From NCBI RefSeq assembly GCF_052324685.1, contig NC_135222.1, positions 10,275,873-10,339,872 on the forward strand: DNA of 64,000 nucleotides, in the 5' to 3' direction. Each line of letters begins with the position of its first letter. Position 1 is the stretch's first letter. This document shows, in pieces, positions 14,526-26,950 of the stretch. The position numbers were made by a program, and so were the translations under genes. The DNA is from Brachyhypopomus gauderio. Its lineage: Eukaryota; Chordata; Actinopteri; Gymnotiformes; Hypopomidae. The notes below the pieces were generated by a model that saw nothing but the letters and a program-made list of their open reading frames with translations, was not told the origin of the DNA and did not search any database.

Positions 14526-15937
14526 AGCTGTTGGGAACAGGCCTGGGAGCAGCCCTAAAGGCCAGACTCCTGAGGAGAGCGGCCGCCGCACAGACGCCAA
14601 CTCCTCCGTCTCAGACCTGGCTAACTCCGTCACGAGCGACATGCTGATGGTAAGAGAGTGAAGCGCACATGTGTGTTTGTGTGTGTGTGGAGTGTGTGTG
14701 CACGCATGTGTGTGTCCATGTGGAAGCATATTTTGTTGTGTGTTTTGATCTAATCCAGTCATCCATTGCTTATTATTCTCCTTTCCCACAATGCCCCTAG
14801 ATCACCATTGCTTCTGAGCGGGGCATAACATTTAACCACACAGTGCACTAAGTACAGGGTTGAAGCGCTACTCTCCCCCACTCCAGTTGCGCACACATAC
14901 ACAAATTTGTCAGAAAGCACTGGGTTTCAGCAAGAGCCCAGTAATTAGAGCTGGAGCTCTCTGCTATGGGGGCTGTAGGGATTTGTCTTCGCTGGGGATG
15001 CCTGTCATTATGTGGGTGGCTTGGCCCTTGTTTCTTTTAAACAACCTCTGATGATAACTAATGATGGTTCTTCCATGCTGAGTGACTGCCCGAGGGAACA
15101 GAGGCGGGGATCTTTGGCTGCCCCCAGACCTGGAGTCAGGATTCAACCTCTTGGCAGGCAGCTCATAGGTTTTCGAGGCTAGAGGGGCAGGTGGGGAAGA
15201 GACTTGTGTACTCTGAAATGGCAAACTCCTGCCCAAGAAAGAGGCTTTTGTAAGGATTGGTTATGTGAGAGATATGATTGTAGGCCCTAATTGGAGTGCT
15301 TATGCACACATAATTTTGCTTTGATGCATTTTTTTCCCCATGGTTATGTTGAGTGATGAGTGGTGTGTCTTGTGACACAGTATGTCTGCACATTTTGAAT
15401 TAACAGTTATAAACAGAGGGAAAGAGGCTGGTTAGTTTATTTATGTAGTGCCAACACAGTGTAAAATCAGATTTTAACCTGTCTCTCTCTCAGTTGTCTC
15501 CTGGCTCTGAGGAAGAGGAGCACGAAGGCCCAGTGTGTGAGAAACTTGGCCGTATCCAGTTCAGCGTGGGCTACAGCTTCCAAGACTCCACACTCACAGT
15601 CAAAATTCTCAAAGGCCAGGATCTACCTGCAAAAGATTTCTCTGGAACCTCAGACCCTTTCGTCAAAATCTACCTATTACCAGACAAGAAGCACAAACTG
15701 GAGACCAAGGTCAAAAGAAAGAACCTTAACCCACATTGGAATGAGACCTTCCTGTTTGAAGGTGGGGAACAGTTATTCAGGTAATATCAGTTACACTCAG
15801 ACAAGGCCCTATGTTATAGAAAGTGTTATACCACACAGCTGTGTTTGCAATTAATTGGATTGCTACCTCTGTTTTCTCTCTCTTTGAAGCATTGCTACTG
15901 AAGCATTGCACTCTGATGATAATGCAAAACTCTTTCT

Positions 15938-15985
<48 letters not shown>

Positions 15986-18713
15986 GTCTCTCTCTCTTCA
16001 TGTGTCTCCCCCAGGTTTCCCCTATGAGAAGGTGGTGCAGCGTACTCTTTACCTGCAGGTGCTGGATTATGATCGCTTCAGTAGGAATGATCCTATAGGC
16101 GAGGTGTCCATCCCACTCAACAAGATCGACCTGGCCAACATGCAGGCTTTCTGGAAGGAACTTAAACCATGCAGTGATGGCAGTGTGAGTGACAAAGTGC
16201 ACGTGTGTTTGAGCGTGTGTGTGTGTGTCCACAGATGTAAGAATATGTGGGTGAAGAGTGAGGCAGAGAGACTCAGCGAATAGACCCATCTCTTTAAAGA
16301 TACAACTCTTTTAATGATGATGTGCTTAAAACAAATGTAATGACAGTGTGGAAATTGTTCCAATAGCAAGAACAAGGTATTAGTGCTTCTTCTTTAGCAC
16401 AGAGAAATCGGAACAAAGGATGACCTTTGGGTGTAAAATGGGCTCGTCCAAGACATCAAAATGACCATAGTGACTTAATTGTGCTGTGGGAACACATGGT
16501 GCATTTCCTGCCCCCCATAAAGGGTCTCTAGCCACGTTCTGTCACCCACCTCAGCCACACGATGGAATAAGCAGTGCAGAAGGGAATCGCACACCAGCGA
16601 GGTCGTCTATACACTGAACTACACTGTTCATGCATCTGTTCTAGTGAACTACACTGTTCAGGCATTTATACCAGTGATGAGTGACAGTTTGGCAGGCCAG
16701 TACAGACATAGCCTGCTTTACCCAAAAATGTGGGAAAATATTTTGGCTAATGTGAGCAGTATGTTAAGCAAAATTTCAAAGATTTCAAATGAGTTCAAAT
16801 TCAGTGAATCTGGCATCCTGAGTGGTTCAACAGAATTATGTCCACTATCTTGGGAATGGTGTTCACTTTTCCGCTGGTGATATTACAGAGATCCATAGCC
16901 AGGAGTCCAAGCGAGTGAATTGGTGCTGTTCTCTGGGTTGGAGGGATGTCATTACTCTGGACCCTGTCAGTCACAGACACTCTAGTCAATCATGGATGTC
17001 TGTGTGCTCACACTTGCTGACAAGATCAGTTAGCGCTTTCCTCTAGGTGCATTCAGCCACCTGCATCACAGCTGCTTGCTGGTTCTGGTTCTTGGCTTCA
17101 TGTGTCTCTGAGGAAGCATGTGCTTGCTGTACCCTCTATGACTAGTCCCATCATACAGCAGCCAAACATTACATTTTTAAATGAAAATTATAAAAATACA
17201 TTATATTATATATTATAAAATGAATAAAGAAAATGTGCATTTATTGCAATGTGCATCCATTGCTACATGGGCTTGCATTGTAACTAAGACTTTGCTACAT
17301 CCCAGTGATACGCCAGCCCTAGCTGGCTGTGCTGCTCATGTTGTCCATCAAGGCCCTGACTGAACCCCATACTAAAACTTCACTTCAGTAATCACATGTG
17401 GATGAAAACGTAAGATCAAAACCTTGTTGGGCTCCAAGAGGACAATCTTTGTAGCGCCTATTTGAGGACATGATGGTACGGTATTGGTGTTCAGGGTAAT
17501 GGTGTTCAGGTTAGTGGGGTCCAGGGAAGTGGTGAGAATCAGAATTAGACTTGCCCCACTGGGTCTTCTATGGTTATTTAGAGAATCTGCCTCTTCCAGT
17601 GGCAGCTAGCTGCAGGTGAGGGACATGTGTCTTTGCTGCTGTCTTCATCCCATCATCGCCTTTTGATTGTCTTCTTTTTTGTGCGTTTAGGGAAGTCGGG
17701 GTGATCTGCTCGTCTCTCTGTGCTATAATCCCACGGCTAACATCATCACTGTGAACATCATAAAGGCACGCAATCTCAAAGCCATGGACATCGGTGGCAC
17801 ATCTGGTAGGCTTGCTTACCTGACAGCAGTAATGGAAAGCAATGCTGGGCCGATTAAACAATGAGCCATGAGCCGAAGGAACATAAATCAAACCGCTTTT
17901 GATTTTACTGGTCCAATTATGTTTTTGAGGTAGACAAATTGGAATAGAGAATGTAAATGATGGATAAACTGCAGGAGATCATACATCTGTAGAACAAGTA
18001 TTAAGCACCTAAGTAATGCCCAATGCTTCGTCACTGAACCTAACTTTTACATGTCCAAATGATATAGTTCACATAGCACATAGCTAGTGTTGCTCAGAGG
18101 TAACTGTAATGCTTGTCCCTTTTTCTGCACCTCAGACCCCTACGTTAAAGTGTGGCTCATGCACAAAGATAAGCGTGTGGAGAAGAAGAAGACGGTAGTG
18201 ATGAAGAGGTGCCTGAACCCCGTCTTCAATGAATCCTTCCCATTTGATGTCCCCGCTCACGTCCTGCGAGAGACCACCATCGTCATTACAGTCATGGACA
18301 AGGACAGGCTGAGTCGCAATGATGTCATAGGCAAGGTAAAGTGTGGAGGCAGTGCTCTCTCATGTGTACTTACTGAGAAAACCACAGCAAACCAGACACT
18401 AAAGAAGAAACCTTAAACTAGCGAGTGAGGGATTTTGTTGTGCAGGGAGAGCTGCTATGATTGAATTGGTACTCATCACAATTCCTGTAGTAGAGTAGTT
18501 TTGGCCTTGTAAATTGCACCATAGATCCCAGAAAACGTGCAATATTTGAAAAGAAACACAATGGGAAAACATACAAAATTATTCATTTTCCCCTTCCTCT
18601 CTCTATAGATCTATCTTTCATGGAAGAGTGGACCAGCAGAGGTGAAACACTGGAAAGATATGATGGGTCATCCTCGCACTGCTGTTGCACAGTGGCATTC
18701 TCTCAAAGCTTAA
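14526..18713 (+). CDS. syt7: Synaptotagmin-7, C-terminal six coding exons (linker end, C2A, C2B)
   Basis: Synaptotagmin-7 is a high-affinity Ca2+ sensor on secretory vesicles and plasma membrane, acting in asynchronous release, facilitation and lysosome/granule exocytosis. Coding exons read as 14526-14649, 15494-15761, 16015-16184, 17691-17805, 18136-18335 and 18609-18713. All have GT-AG borders and compatible phases, giving about 327 C-terminal residues. The first exon ends the linker ([16 protein letters not shown]). C2A starts near [12 protein letters not shown] and carries the Ca2+-binding loops DFSGTSDPF and [12 protein letters not shown]2B carries MDIGGTSDPYVK and [13 protein letters not shown] and ends WHSLKA with stop TAA at 18711-18713. 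These match vertebrate SYT7 nearly residue for residue, and all expected loop aspartates are present. The N-terminal luminal/TM exon and upstream linker exons are not seen and should lie left of the window or in unrecognised exons. Whether this is the a or b teleost paralogue cannot be decided here. Confidence 0.95.
15937..16000 (+). repeat. (TC)n run serving as polypyrimidine tract upstream of a syt7 exon
   Basis: About 60 bp of nearly pure TC lie 15-75 bp before the acceptor at 16013-16014 of syt7. Confidence 0.9.
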
Positions 18714-20590
18714 AGGACCCACCCACCAATCCCCCAAGAAGGAAGACCACACCTTCAACCCCTTGTTGATATGCACAAGATTGAACACGGGTACCAAAAG
18801 CCATCCAACATTGTCTCTATCCTTCTTGTTTTTAAAGTCCGCAGAGGAGCTAGGGAGGTCCTTCTTTCATTTATCTTCTTTTATCTTCCACTCGCCTGTT
18901 TTTACAGACCTCCCAGGACCTCCTTTCTTTTCACCAAAAAGAGGCTAAGCACTGCCAAGAAGAAATCCTGTGTTGCTTAGAGGAAAACAGTCTTTGTCTT
19001 CCTTGAAATTAACCTTGACTGCTCAACCGACTGAATCCGGTGACTGCCAAACTTGGCACTGCCAAACTTCCAATGTGATAAAAATCAGAAAACAGATTAA
19101 AAGAATGTGCACTGCCCGTCTCCAAAAAACACCCCAAACAAAACACAAAAACAATTTTGCCCCTCAATCCTTAATTACCTTTTTTGTATTCCATCCCTCA
19201 CGTCCAGCCTCTTTCTTTCCAAATATACAGAAAGATCCAGAAGAGTTTCATCACACTGCAATACCTGGTAGAGGGAGAGATGAACTTGCTGCGTGAACCT
19301 GTGTGTCATCTCTTGCTGTTTTTCTTTTCTTGTAGAAACCCCTCTTTTGCTGGAACCCCTTGTTGTCTCAGTGTACTATAGGTGCTGTGATGTGACAGAA
19401 AAGTATTGCTCTTTAAAAAAAAAAACTCACCTTATCTGACTGGCTCGGTTATAAGGTTTAGAGGAAATCGAAAAGACACTAAACATTCCAATATAAACAT
19501 GAAGAAATGAGACAGATGTGAACTAAAACTGAGATGGCCAAACAAACTATTATTCCAGAGCAGAGCAGTTCTGTTCTGTTTGAGAGGTGCTGTTGGTGGG
19601 TGGCAGATGTACTAGAGTGTGTGTGTGTGTGTGAGTGTGAGCAACGTACACATGTGGATGAGTGTGTATGTGAGTGTGAGCAGCGTACGTGTGTAGATGA
19701 GTGTGTGTGGGTGTGATACAGTGTATGTTAATCTAAGTGAGAGTTGCATTACCTGCATCAGTCTCTTTAACTAGCGCTGCCAGTATGAACTCAAATTTTG
19801 CCTAAATGTTCTTCATGTATTTCCACAAGAACCAAAGTAGTACCCAGAGTCCTTCAGCAAATGTTGTAGCCACTGTAGAATGTAGAGAGAGAGACAGAGA
19901 GAGAGAGTGAGCGACTTATAAATGTGATGTTTCATATGACTGTAAGAAGGGAAAATTTATGAATGGCATGCGACACATTAAAGTCGGAACATATTTATGA
20001 GTCTTAAAACTAAAATGAAGCCATTATAATCTGCCCACAGAATATTTTAAGAGCAGTATTTCATAACATTCCAACTGCTGCCCTACTGTTTACACAAAAA
20101 TTTAAACTTAATGACAAAATTGTATGTGTGTGCACATGTGGATGCGTCCGCATGAGTGTGAGCACGTGCGGGTGTGTCTGTGTGTATTGACTATGTGTGG
20201 GTTAAATGGATATGTGTGGGAGAGCTTGTCTTCTGTGTACTTTGTTCTTTGTTTGTCCCTTTATTTCTGGTAAACCCACATTTGGTAAGTGCGTTGTCAG
20301 TGTCTATAACATTTCCTATTAGATAACCTGAGCAAACGTCTACAAAGAATGAACTATATTTGTCTGTCGTCTTCATCTTCAATACGTGATAAACAGCAAT
20401 GCTATACATTTAGGTAGAGCAGTACTGCAAATGGCTTTAGAAAGATATTATGGCAGAAGACATTATTCCAAGGTAATCGAATGGCTATATATACCTTTGA
20501 TAAAGACATTTTCTCAAGAAGCAATATTAACGCACAATGGTTGTGAAGTATATTGGGCAAATAGACAATAAAAAGGAAAGACTTTGACGG
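18714..20590 (+). other. syt7: Probable syt7 3' UTR
   Basis: The sequence after the syt7 stop has no coding exon. The first canonical AATAAA on this strand is at 20567-20572, with an ATTAAA variant near 19976. The segment is A/T-rich with short GT/GA-rich stretches around 19.6-19.9 kb and 20.1-20.2 kb. The 3' end is inferred from the poly(A) hexamer only. Confidence 0.4.
20567..20572 (+). terminator. syt7: Candidate poly(A) signal for syt7 (AATAAA)
   Basis: First AATAAA downstream of the syt7 stop codon on the sense strand. It lies about 1.85 kb past the stop, a normal 3' UTR length for a synaptotagmin. No transcript evidence is available. Confidence 0.35.
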
Positions 20591-20599
20591 TAAATGTAC

Positions 20600-23500
20600 A
20601 ACTATAACTACACACATGCACACACACGTACAAAGACACACACTCCCACACACGTACAGGGTGTTTTCGGTATCTAAGAAAATGCGTTGACATCATACCC
20701 TCTGAAATTCTCTTGCTGGGAGCATTAGAGAGGAGGGTGAGACACAGACAGGAGATGAGAGCATCACTGGCAGATAGCTCTGGCTGGCTGACCTCTCCAC
20801 CCTAACGAGCTGTGACAAGTGTGTCCTCCAAGACGCTCGGGGTCAGAGCAAAGTGTTCGGAGGACAAAAGCAAGCCAAAAGAAAAGCAAGAGCTAAACAT
20901 CATAACAAAGAGCTCAGGCAGAACTCAGTACTAATCATTAAAATTTTGGGTTGTGAGTGGGAGAAAATGTGAACATTGATTTTTGGATATTTCGATTCCA
21001 CACATTTTAAAGGAGGGTGCTTATTATGAGAAGATAAGCATGTGGCAATGAGTATGGACATGGATGAGATTCAGAACAATGTAGGTGAACGGGCATTTTC
21101 TGCATCCCATTTCGATATTCAAACTTGTGAGGCAGCTAATGTGGTCATGTCTGTTTTACTGTTGTGCTATACACATCATTTGTTATCAAGCACCGGACTT
21201 CGGATCGAGCCATTTTCCAGTATCTGGGTGTAAACTACATCCTCTGTATTTTGACCTTAACAAAGGGGGGTGGGAGCAAAATTAACTTTGAAACAACCAG
21301 CATACGAATGGGTACGCCTGTCACCTCCACGCCAGCAAAAGACAGCGTAATGTCAAATGGAGGACACGAAACACTGGTGGATGTCACGCTGGCCATGCTG
21401 CAAAACTTGTACAAAAATCGTATGTTTGTGCGTGTGTGTGTGTGCACGCTTGTCAGATTGCAGCCTTCTTATTTGGGGTGTTGTTTGATGATGAACACCA
21501 TCCTCTTTCAGTTCCAGTATCCTACGTACAGTTTGTGACTTATTTTTGGCATAAATGTACAGTGTACATAGGTATAAATGTGTATATAAAAGATGAAACA
21601 AACAATTGACTCCACTGAACAAATTTATTGCTTGAAATTGCTTATTTTTTGTGTTGCTTGTCTGTGAAAGCTCAACAAGAAAGTGTCAACAAAAGCATTT
21701 CCATCGTCATTTTAACTTTTTTGGCGTATTCAGCTTTGATCACTTGCGTCATCGTAGGTTTCAGTCTCAGCCTGTAACTCTTTTAGAAATGCTTGGACCA
21801 CCCAAGTGACCGCAGGGTGCTTGGAATGGAAGCGTGTTCATAAATATGAGTAACATCCTGAATGTCTGAAAGAATGAAGACTTTTAGCAGGTGGGGTAAG
21901 GTGAGCAGAACTCTTGCTGTGCTTCACATGCTGCAAGACATGCTTTTTCCCCATTGGCCATAACATACGAAGAAATTTGCAACATGACACAAAAAATCTA
22001 AAAATATTCCCTATTGCACTTTTAAAGGGCAAATCCACAAAGAACAGTGCGTATTTTGTGACTGCAGACCACATCAATGAACTCAAAGTGGTTGGAGGCC
22101 AGTGGGAGAGGCCATCCAGGAGTCGGGGTGGAGATGTTATGTTAAACAAGCATGCAGTAGTTAGGTGGTAAAAACCCATCACAGAGGGCAATAGAAGGGC
22201 TTCAGGCATGAACTTTCTGCCATTTTGTACGCCTCTATCACCAGTTAGGGAGACGCATTTCTTATATATTCACTGGAGATGTTGAGGCTTGCTTATGCAG
22301 AAACAGACCTGGTTTATTGTGTGTTATGAAGCTTTCATGTACCCAGACTGCTTTAAAGCCCCTTTGCATATACAAATACTACTGTCCAACACCAATAAAT
22401 GCACTAAGCTGTTCGCTACTGTCAAACTTGCCACATACCATTATTTTGAATTAAAAAAAACTATTGTCTGCCTGTATGGGATTTTTACACTTCCAACCAC
22501 ATAATTGCAATGCAGATGAAATCCTTAGGGATGTACATTACTGGTTACTGTTCTGTGGTAAAACCTATTTTGCATGAATACAGATGTAGTCTCAGTATTA
22601 TGCTGCTTTGAGGGGGATGTCAGAGGGAAACAACAAATTCTGAAGAGCCTTCATTAACGTAAAGTCCCACATTTATGGGCACGGTCACTATAGACAGTGG
22701 TGAAGTCCAGTGGTGAGGTTTCCCTCCAAGTCCTCGCTGCTTGAGAGCTGTAAGACAGGAGCAAGCGCTCGTGCTCCAGAGCAGCGTGCGCTCTTGTTCG
22801 TTTATTCGGGGCTGTGTGTGGGCACAGAGCACAGCATGGAGCCTGGAAACTCATATTTATTTCCTGTAAGGGCAGCTGTCTGCAGACTCTGATGTATTAA
22901 AGGCTCTCTTGAAAAAAAACAAGTTGATGCGATGAGCAAACAAAGGGATGGAAAGAGGGACCCCCAAAAAAACAAAAAGGGAGAGGATGCGAAGAGGCTG
23001 CAATTTTAAGAGAGACAGAGGGGGAGGGGGAGATGGAGAGAGCAAAGGAAAGATGGGGAGGCATCGAATGAAGTGTAAGCTTGTCACGACGTGCACACCC
23101 CACTTGCTCGGGCACACACACACACACACACATATATGCACGTGCACACGCACGCATTTGCCGAGCTGCAGGATGACAGGAACATGTCAGAGGGAAATGA
23201 GAGTCGCGAGTGGGTGAGCGTGGGCGATCGCGCACGCGGCACACCAAACACGCAGCGTGCAAGGGCATCGGCATGCAGCACGTCTCCTAAGCATCATTAC
23301 CGAACCCACAGCCAGTGCAGCTTAGCTTAATACACTCCGTAGGAAAGAAGGCAAAAACAGCGCCGTGCACAATTCTAAATCAGACATGAAGTGACAAGTT
23401 ATCAGCCACCAGCAGGAGAAGAGACAGAGAGAGCAGACAGCCAGGCAATGAGTCAGACAGCGAGAGCAAGGCAGGGCACGCAGCCGCTGCCAATTCACAG

Positions 23501-26500
23501 TTGGAGAATACTGAGTGCTTGCATTAGGCTAGAAACCCCGCGCCCCTGTGGCCTGGTCGCAGGCTGTTGGATGCCCAACATTAGGCTACTCCTGCAGTCA
23601 GGCCTCAAAGTGCAGCACGTCTTACTGTATCACTTTCACTGCACCGGCGCTGTTTAGGTCATTAGCTGAAGGGCTCGATCGGGTGTGACGAAGCACAAAA
23701 CGTCCATCGTTTCCCATCTGTGCGTTGGTCTCGTGCCGGAGACACACCCACACCTCTGTGGTCGGGGCTCTGTACCGCCAGCACTGCGATGATCAGGCAC
23801 GCATCACACACGGCGGTCTCTACAAGCAGCAGGGATGGCCTGTTCTTAGCACCATCTCCATAGAGACAGATGGTGGGGAGGTCAGAGCGGTCACGCAGCC
23901 GGCTTTCTCGCCGCTATTTAAAGCCACGTCTCACCTGCGTGCCAGGTATCACACCGCTCCCCTTTCAGAGGACTGCAGTTGAACTGAAGGCTGATCTGGC
24001 CTGGCCGTAAAGCTCACCGCACATACTTGGCTTGCAGTGTGTGTGATGTCTAAAGATTTTTTTACATAATGCATCAAGAAAAAAATGGTTTCATTGTAAT
24101 TCAAGCCATGGGTGACCTTCTGTGTTCTGAAGCATTCACATTTACTATTCTAAGAACTCATGTGACGATACTCTGAAATTAATGAAGAGGTATTGAATGT
24201 AGCCCCAGTATACCGCCAAGTTATTGTTCTACAGCTTTCAGAAGTATTGTACGATATACGTAATCTACTAGACAAGCTATATAGCTGTGCTGCCACCTAG
24301 AGGTCAGCGATCAATACGACACCACATATCCTCCCTTGACGAACCAATTACATTTACACCTCACATTAGAATGCTGCTGCTCATAACTCGCTTGCTCTTG
24401 GGAAATAAAGCTGGAGTTTAATCTTAAGCTTTTTCATCCATCAGGGACATGTGTTTGTTCTCAAGTCTTTACCATAGCAGACACACCATGCACATTAATG
24501 CTACATTTTAATAACTTCTAAAGGTGCAGCGTTTCTTCAATGGCAAACTATCATTGTAATTCTCTAGTATTTAACACACTGGTGGAGACTGTTGCCTTTG
24601 ATATTCTGAAGTGAGCTAATTAACTGTGTTGTACTGCTGCTTCATGGGTAATTAAAATCCCAATCAGAACATGACAGCACTGTAACCAGCTCAGCGGTAG
24701 GGCTGTTTTTACCAAGACACTTACAGCAAACATCATTTTTTTCATGTTTCAGTGGAAGCATTGATGTTGTTCAGAAAGCTGTGTTGGTTTAGTGCTGGTC
24801 AACTGCAGTTATCATTATCTCAAGCTTTAAAGACATGCATAACACGCGAGGTTGGCTTCACACATTCTGACTAACAGGGCCTGGAGCCTGTGTTTTGGAA
24901 CAACATACTGACGTGAGCAGAGTCATAACAAGAGTATTTGACTACACAATATAAGAACTGGTGTGAGATTTTGTAACTGCAAATTAATTCAAATAACTAC
25001 TGCTCTGCTGTTGCTCATGGTTTCTGTGCTGGGTTGAGTGCTCATACCCATCACTTTTGCATTAACAAGGACATCGCAGCCATTGAGTGAATGGTTAAAA
25101 AGGGCTTAACAGTGCTAAAATGGTACAAATGGTTCAGTAACCTCAGATTAAAGAACACTGGGAATGTGTTGCATAATTCCACTTTTTGTCAAAATTGAAG
25201 CTGAAAGTTGAGTGTGCGTTATTCAATAGGTTAGACTGCAGAGTCCTCAGAGCTCTCTATGATAGTCCGACTTGCACCAGCAGTGCCCTGGATAAGGGGC
25301 TCCCTATGAGTAATAACCTTCACTTTACATCTTAAGCAGGGTATCCAGAGTTACTGAATTACCACCATTTGGGCCCAGATGGCAACAGGGAGTGTCCCAT
25401 TCCCTCTGACAGCTTGTGATGTGCTCTTGAGCTTTTAAAGCCACACTGCTTCAGTGCTGTAACACGATGCCTGTCTCCCTTGAAGAAAAGCAATGAAATC
25501 TCAGCAGTCTTACTAGAAATAAATAATGCATGTAAAAACAAGGCTCATTATTTGGTGGTGCTGCAAGGAAAGAGTCAAGTGTTCTATTAAATATACTGTA
25601 CAGAGGTTATTTAATGTAACTCTCTTTAGATGTAATTGAGAGCCTGCAGAATATGTATGCTTGTAAAGCAAAACAGCTAATCATTAACATTACCTTTAAT
25701 ATGGTCCTGCCCTTAGATGATTTAAATGTTCAAATTACAATCACAGTATAATGCTATGATAACTGCACTATCAAAGCAATGATTATGTATTTCAGCATCT
25801 CTCAATGTACAGTATAAATGGTTTCACTTTAACAAAGAATTGAGAAGAAACCGTGAACTCTGACGGAGTGCATACACAAAGGCATCCATACAGTTTGTTC
25901 GTCTAAAAGTCTTGAAATAAAATAAATGAAAACAAGCTCACTTTTGCAAAGCTCCTGCAAAATGCAAGTATTCTGATTATCTCTTCTGGTCAGGGTTAAA
26001 GGAATGGTTCAACCAAAAATGCTAATGATTCAAGTCATACCTACTAACATTTTCTGTTTGAAATGTAAGCACATTTGCCTTAACTACCCTTTTAAGCATG
26101 TTCTTCTCAAGATAACATTAGCAATGTGATTGGTCTAATATGAAGTTCCCCGACTTTCACTGACTAAAAAGCTGAATTTGCATGATCCATAATGAATGGA
26201 TAAACAGGTCACCTTTTAAAAATGGACACAGAAAATGAAGTACCACAACAACCTCTCACACATGAAAAATGAGAGAATGTCATTTTCATCAATGGGAACT
26301 AAAATTGATAGACGCTACAGACAAAACCCCATGATATTCCATGGCTTCACCCAAGAAATGATCAAACCTCCTGACCGGAATAGACTTTTTAAAATCCCAT
26401 GATTTGTAGATAGCTAGTAGGATCCCAGCATATGTTAACTCCCCTGGTGCCCACAGGGAATTTGAAACCCATGAAAATATATCACATTGCTGCCCAATGA

Positions 26501-26920
26501 AAAACAAAATTTACCTAATGTTCTAATATTTTTTAAGACCCTTATCAGTCACAGGCCTCAAGGATCATTCATAACTTCATACGATGTCCTGGTTACTGCC
26601 CCCTGATGGCAGGAAAGTAAGTACCCCAGTATACTTCAAATAAAACAGAATTTGGCATGTTTACAGAGGATGTTGATCTGCTATTGTACACAGTGCTACA
26701 AGCAACTATCCACCTGGTCACTGTCATTCCATAACATCTTCTTGCATGTGTGACAACCAAACACAAGACACTGCTAACTAACTGAAGGCAGCTATGTGCG
26801 ACACCACGACGGTGCAAAAGTTCAGCTGCCTGGATGGTGTGCGGACACCAAATCCCTGTATGACGCACTGCGTTAGTCACAAGGCCCACCATTCTGCCTG
26901 TCCAAAACACCAATCTCATT
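20600..26920. other. Intergenic region between syt7 and sdhaf2, no gene recognised
   Basis: No coding exon was recognised on either strand. A G/C- and CpG-richer patch at about 23050-24000 (with CGATCGCGCACGCGG-type sequence near 23225) stands out from the A/T-rich surroundings and could be an enhancer or a non-coding promoter. In human the genes PPP1R32 (SAXO4) and LRRC10B lie between SYT7 and SDHAF2. Nothing resembling a single-exon leucine-rich-repeat gene is present here. Confidence 0.6.
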
Positions 26921-26926
26921 TTTATT
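26921..26926 (-). terminator. sdhaf2: Candidate poly(A) signal for sdhaf2
   Basis: TTTATT on the plus strand reads AATAAA on the sdhaf2 strand, only 25 nt after the TGA. This implies a very short 3' UTR, which is plausible for a housekeeping mitochondrial assembly factor but not proven. Confidence 0.45.
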
Positions 26927-26950
26927 TGAAGTATTCTGTAGCTTAAGGTT

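Noticed and set aside
14325-14789. 154-codon minus-strand open frame
   Set aside because: It is antisense to the real syt7 exon 14526-14649 and contains simple CA repeat sequence.
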